DNA of 10,243 nucleotides from Quisquiliibacterium sp. (GTDB lineage Bacteria > Pseudomonadota > Gammaproteobacteria > Burkholderiales > Burkholderiaceae_E): the NCBI GenBank assembly GCA_023257915.1, contig JALRBB010000431.1:1-10243 (forward strand), written 5' to 3'. This document shows, in pieces, positions 8,186-10,243 of the stretch. How positions within the stretch are numbered: the stretch's first letter is position 1; each line of letters begins with the position of its first letter. Position numbers and translations under genes: made by a program. A model generated the notes under the pieces. The model saw nothing but the letters and a program-made list of their open reading frames with translations. It was not told where the DNA came from and did no database searches.

Positions 8186-9664
8186 CGGCGCCCGGCACGC
8201 TTTGAGCGCAATCTCGTTGTGATTGGCGCCGGATCCGCGGGGCTGGTCAGCGCCTATATTGCGGCTGCGGTGCGCGCCAAGGTCACGCTGATCGAGCGTG
8301 ATCGCATGGGGGGCGATTGTCTGAATACAGGCTGCGTGCCGTCCAAGGCGCTGATTCGCTCCTCGCGGCTGCTCGCGCAGGCGCGACAGGCTTCTCGCCT
8401 TGGACTCGGTCGTGTCGATATCGAGTTTCGATTCAGCGAGGTCATGGAGCGGGTGCAGCAGGTGGTGCGCCAGGTAGAGCCGCATGATTCTGTCGCGCGC
8501 TACAGCGCACTGGGCGTTGAGTGCCTGCATGGCGATGCACGCATCGTCTCGCCCTGGGAAGTGGAAGTGCGTTGCGCGTCCGGCGATGCGGAAAAGCCGG
8601 CCGATGTGCGTCGGATCAGTGCCCGCAACATCATCGTCGCGGCCGGGGCTCGGCCTCGCATACCCATGCTGCCCGGTATCGAAGAAATCGATTGTCTGAC
8701 CTCAGATACGGTTTGGAATCTGCGCGAGCTTCCCGATCCGCTGCTTGTGCTCGGGGGCGGACCGATCGGTTGCGAGCTTGCTCAGGCTTTTTCCCGGTTT
8801 GGCGGCAAGGTGATCCTGGTCGAGAGAGGTGATCGACTGCTCGCGCGTGAGGACGATGAAGTATCGCGCTTTGTGCAAGATGCGATGCTTGCCGATGGGG
8901 TGGATGTGCGACTCGGGCATGAGGCCTTGCGATTTGAGCGTCGCGCCAGCGGTGCGGTCTTGCACGTCTCGTATGGCGGACAGGCTCGGGAAATTCCCTT
9001 CGATCGCGTGCTGTGCGCGCTGGGACGGCAGGCCAATGTGCAGGGCTACGGACTGGAGGAACTCGGCATTCGGCCCCTGGATCACGGTCCACTGGAGACC
9101 GATGAGTTTCTGCGCACCAGTGTTCCAAATATCTATGCAGCTGGCGATGTGGCGAGCCGCCTGCAGTTTACGCATGCGGCATCTCACATGGCCTGGCATG
9201 CGACGGTCAACGCGCTGTTCGGCGGTTTCCGGCGGTTTGCGATCGACTGGTCGGCGTTACCCTGGTGCACTTTTACCGATCCCGAGGTGGCTCGCGTTGG
9301 CCTGAACGAGCGTCAGGCGCTTGAGCAGGGCGTCGCCTACGAGGTCACCCGGTTCGAACTCGACGAACTCGATCGCGCGATCGCAGACGGGGTCGCGCGT
9401 GGGTTTCTCAAGGTGCTGACGGTGCCCGGATCAGACCGCATTCTTGGCGCAACGATTGTTGGTGAGCATGCGGGTGAGCTGATTGGAGAATTCGTCACGG
9501 CGATGCGCCACGGGCTGGGTCTTGGAAAGATTCTCGCAACGATTCATGTCTATCCGACTTTCAGCGAAGCCAACAAATATCTCGCTGGTCAGTGGAAGCG
9601 CGAGCATGCGCCCGTTCGGATCCTGTCGTGGCTGGAGCACTTTCATGCCTGGCGGCGCCGATGA
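7496..9664 (+). CDS. VTT/TVP38 membrane domain fused to mercuric reductase/lipoamide dehydrogenase-like FAD oxidoreductase
   Basis: A 722-residue two-part membrane flavoprotein. Residues 1-230 form a VTT (SNARE-associated, DedA/TVP38) domain: N-terminal hydrophobic helix 5-22, then hydrophobic segments near 53-75, 77-107, 134-157, 163-183 and 198-215, with family-typical LSLPGAALMTVLGGAIFG (65-82) and LRLVPVMPFFVVN (139-151). Residues 236-722 form a class I pyridine nucleotide-disulfide oxidoreductase: FAD motif GAGSAG (244-249), redox-active disulfide GGDCLNTGCVPSK (C275, C280), NAD(P) motif GGGPIGCE (420-427) with E443 at the end of the second strand (favours NADH), second FAD motif YAAGDV (547-552), and a dimerisation domain from about 585. 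The usual catalytic His of HxHPTxxE is Tyr686 (HVYPTFSE, 684-691), as in mercuric reductases, but the C-terminal Cys pair and N-terminal metal-binding domain of MerA are absent. The start overlaps the previous stop by 4 bases. The substrate is unknown; a metalloid, thiol or quinone is plausible. Confidence 0.9.
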   Translation: MSRPRLLLLLVVLALIAVFFASGLHQQFTLEQAKLRQAELVELFARDPLPTAAIYFGVYVAVTSLSLPGAALMTVLGGAIFGLLWGTVIVSLASSVGASLAFLASRFLFRDLVQRRYGHRLVRINRGFERDGGLYLFTLRLVPVMPFFVVNLLMGLTPVRLPTFFWISQVGMLAGTVVYVNVGTQLAQLHSLADVATPGLLGSLAALGLLPLCARRVIEFLRTRRVYAGFRRPARFERNLVVIGAGSAGLVSAYIAAAVRAKVTLIERDRMGGDCLNTGCVPSKALIRSSRLLAQARQASRLGLGRVDIEFRFSEVMERVQQVVRQVEPHDSVARYSALGVECLHGDARIVSPWEVEVRCASGDAEKPADVRRISARNIIVAAGARPRIPMLPGIEEIDCLTSDTVWNLRELPDPLLVLGGGPIGCELAQAFSRFGGKVILVERGDRLLAREDDEVSRFVQDAMLADGVDVRLGHEALRFERRASGAVLHVSYGGQAREIPFDRVLCALGRQANVQGYGLEELGIRPLDHGPLETDEFLRTSVPNIYAAGDVASRLQFTHAASHMAWHATVNALFGGFRRFAIDWSALPWCTFTDPEVARVGLNERQALEQGVAYEVTRFELDELDRAIADGVARGFLKVLTVPGSDRILGATIVGEHAGELIGEFVTAMRHGLGLGKILATIHVYPTFSEANKYLAGQWKREHAPVRILSWLEHFHAWRRR

Positions 9665-9671
9665 CCTGCCC

Positions 9672-9675
9672 AGGG
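9672..9675 (+). promoter_or_regulatory. Ribosome binding site for the glycosyltransferase gene
   Basis: AGGG lies 8 bases before ATG 9684, in the 19-base gap after the fusion gene. It is one of the clearer ribosome sites in the window and supports ATG 9684. The earlier ATG at 9661, which overlaps the fusion stop, reaches a stop codon after eight codons. Confidence 0.55.
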
Positions 9676-9683
9676 ACAAACGG

Positions 9684-10243
9684 ATGACTGAGGGTCAGGC
9701 GCCCTGGTTGCTTGTGGTGGTACCGGTGCTCAATGAAGAGCATGCGCTGCCCGGCTGTCTTGCTGCACTGCGCGGCTTGCCAGTGCGCGTTGTTGTCGTG
9801 GATGGCGGAAGTACTGACGCCAGTCGCGAGCTCGCTGCTGCGGCCGGCGTCGAATTACGGCACTCGGGGGCGGGGCGTGCTCGCCAGATGAACGCCGGAG
9901 CACAAGCGCTATGCGAGGAGCGTGCCTTGTTGTTCCTGCACGCCGATACCCGGCTTCCCGACGGATGGCTGAGCGCGCTCCAGGGGGCGCTCGATGAAGG
10001 CTGGCGCTGGGGACGCTTCGACGTCAGGCTGGACAGCCACGAGCGCTTGCTGATCATGGTTGGCGCGATGATGAATCTGCGCTCGCGCCTGACAGGCATT
10101 TGCACCGGAGATCAGGCGATCTTCATGGATTCGCAAGCCTGGCGCCAATGCGGTGGTTACGCGCCGATCGCGCTGATGGAAGACATTGAGCTGTCGGGCC
10201 GGATGCGGCATCTCGCTGGCCGGCCAGCCGCACTTCGCAAGCG
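9684..10243 (+). CDS. Family 2 glycosyltransferase, rSAM/selenodomain-associated (arsenosugar) type, 3' end outside window
   Basis: The first 186 residues of a GT-A fold glycosyltransferase; the frame is open to the right edge. Motifs: VPVLNEE (13-19), VDGGSTD (39-45), GRARQMNAGA (64-73), LHADTR (85-90, the DxD-like nucleotide-sugar/metal site), TGDQAIF (141-147) and LMEDIEL (164-170, with the catalytic-base ED). The combination of VDGGSTD, GRARQMN, HADT and GDQ matches the small glycosyltransferases named 'rSAM/selenodomain-associated transferase 2' (arsenosugar biosynthesis glycosyltransferase, TIGR04283). Complete members are usually about 220-240 residues, so some 40-50 residues are probably missing. 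A second glycosyltransferase of the partner type (TIGR04282) often lies nearby and may follow. It would transfer a sugar to an intermediate made by the ArsS pathway; the actual donor and acceptor are unknown. It starts 19 bases after the fusion gene and is very likely in the same operon. Confidence 0.88.
   Translation, partial: MTEGQAPWLLVVVPVLNEEHALPGCLAALRGLPVRVVVVDGGSTDASRELAAAAGVELRHSGAGRARQMNAGAQALCEERALLFLHADTRLPDGWLSALQGALDEGWRWGRFDVRLDSHERLLIMVGAMMNLRSRLTGICTGDQAIFMDSQAWRQCGGYAPIALMEDIELSGRMRHLAGRPAALRK

Larger units (their letters stand above)
4287..9683 (+). other. Probable operon of the ArsS-linked gene set
   Basis: Five same-strand genes (4297 to beyond 10243) are separated by 46, 1, -4 and 19 bases, and by 10 bases from the kinase upstream. 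No terminator-like hairpin with a T run was seen in any gap. The layout supports one transcript for at least arsS through the glycosyltransferase. The 46-base gap before arsS (5422-5467) is the only place that could hold a separate promoter, and I see no convincing -35/-10 pair there. A promoter upstream of or inside the kinase gene therefore seems more likely. Confidence 0.6.

Noticed and set aside
7622..8530. Long open frames on the - strand (302 residues here; also 5306-6184 and 6606-7559).
   Set aside because: Each lies opposite a gene with clear family motifs, is rich in Arg/His/Gln as expected from GC-rich antisense reading, and shows no recognisable domain.
9222..9240. Short direct repeat (GGCGGTTT twice) near 9222-9238.
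   Set aside because: It encodes part of the conserved flavoprotein fold and is too short to mean more than local base composition.
9661..9687. Glycosyltransferase start at ATG 9661, overlapping the fusion stop.
   Set aside because: That frame stops after eight codons; ATG 9684 with AGGG upstream gives the correct N-terminal VVVPVLNEE strand.

Overview
The window is a compact stretch of bacterial chromosome from a moderately GC-rich organism. Protein style and codon use fit a beta- or gammaproteobacterium, but no marker gene fixes the taxon. All six genes I can support lie on the + strand, with gaps of at most 46 bases and several overlaps of a few bases. No RNA gene, insertion sequence, CRISPR array or gene-free stretch above 50 bases was seen.

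The first 4.3 kb encodes one very large soluble hybrid sensor kinase: eight PAS-type domains, a HisKA/HATPase core with an HDFNN phospho-acceptor box, a low-complexity linker and a C-terminal receiver domain. Its left end looks cut by the window edge. The 'first' residues resemble the linker that normally follows a PAS domain, so at least one more sensory domain probably lies upstream.

The rest (about 4.3 to 10.2 kb) is a tightly packed gene set: (1) a stand-alone FAD/NAD(P) oxidoreductase of the type found fused to the N-terminus of SelD; (2) a radical SAM protein of the ArsS type (arsenosugar biosynthesis, also known as the rSAM/selenodomain family); (3) a metallophosphoesterase-like protein whose first metal-binding motif is degenerate; (4) a fusion of a VTT/TVP38 (DedA-like) membrane domain with a mercuric reductase/lipoamide dehydrogenase-like flavoprotein; (5) the start of a family 2 glycosyltransferase of the rSAM/selenodomain-associated (arsenosugar) type, cut by the right edge.

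Together genes 2 and 5 point to a pathway that makes a modified organoarsenical (arsenosugar-like) or related metalloid metabolite. ArsS makes the As-C bond to the 5'-deoxyadenosyl group, the glycosyltransferase could decorate the product, and the two flavoproteins could supply reducing power or redox handling of the metalloid or thiols, one of them at the membrane. The phosphatase-like protein may process a phosphorylated intermediate or may have lost catalysis. No arsM methyltransferase, selD or ars resistance gene is inside the window. The roles of the two flavoproteins and the phosphatase-like protein are inference from context; they are the least described part of the locus.
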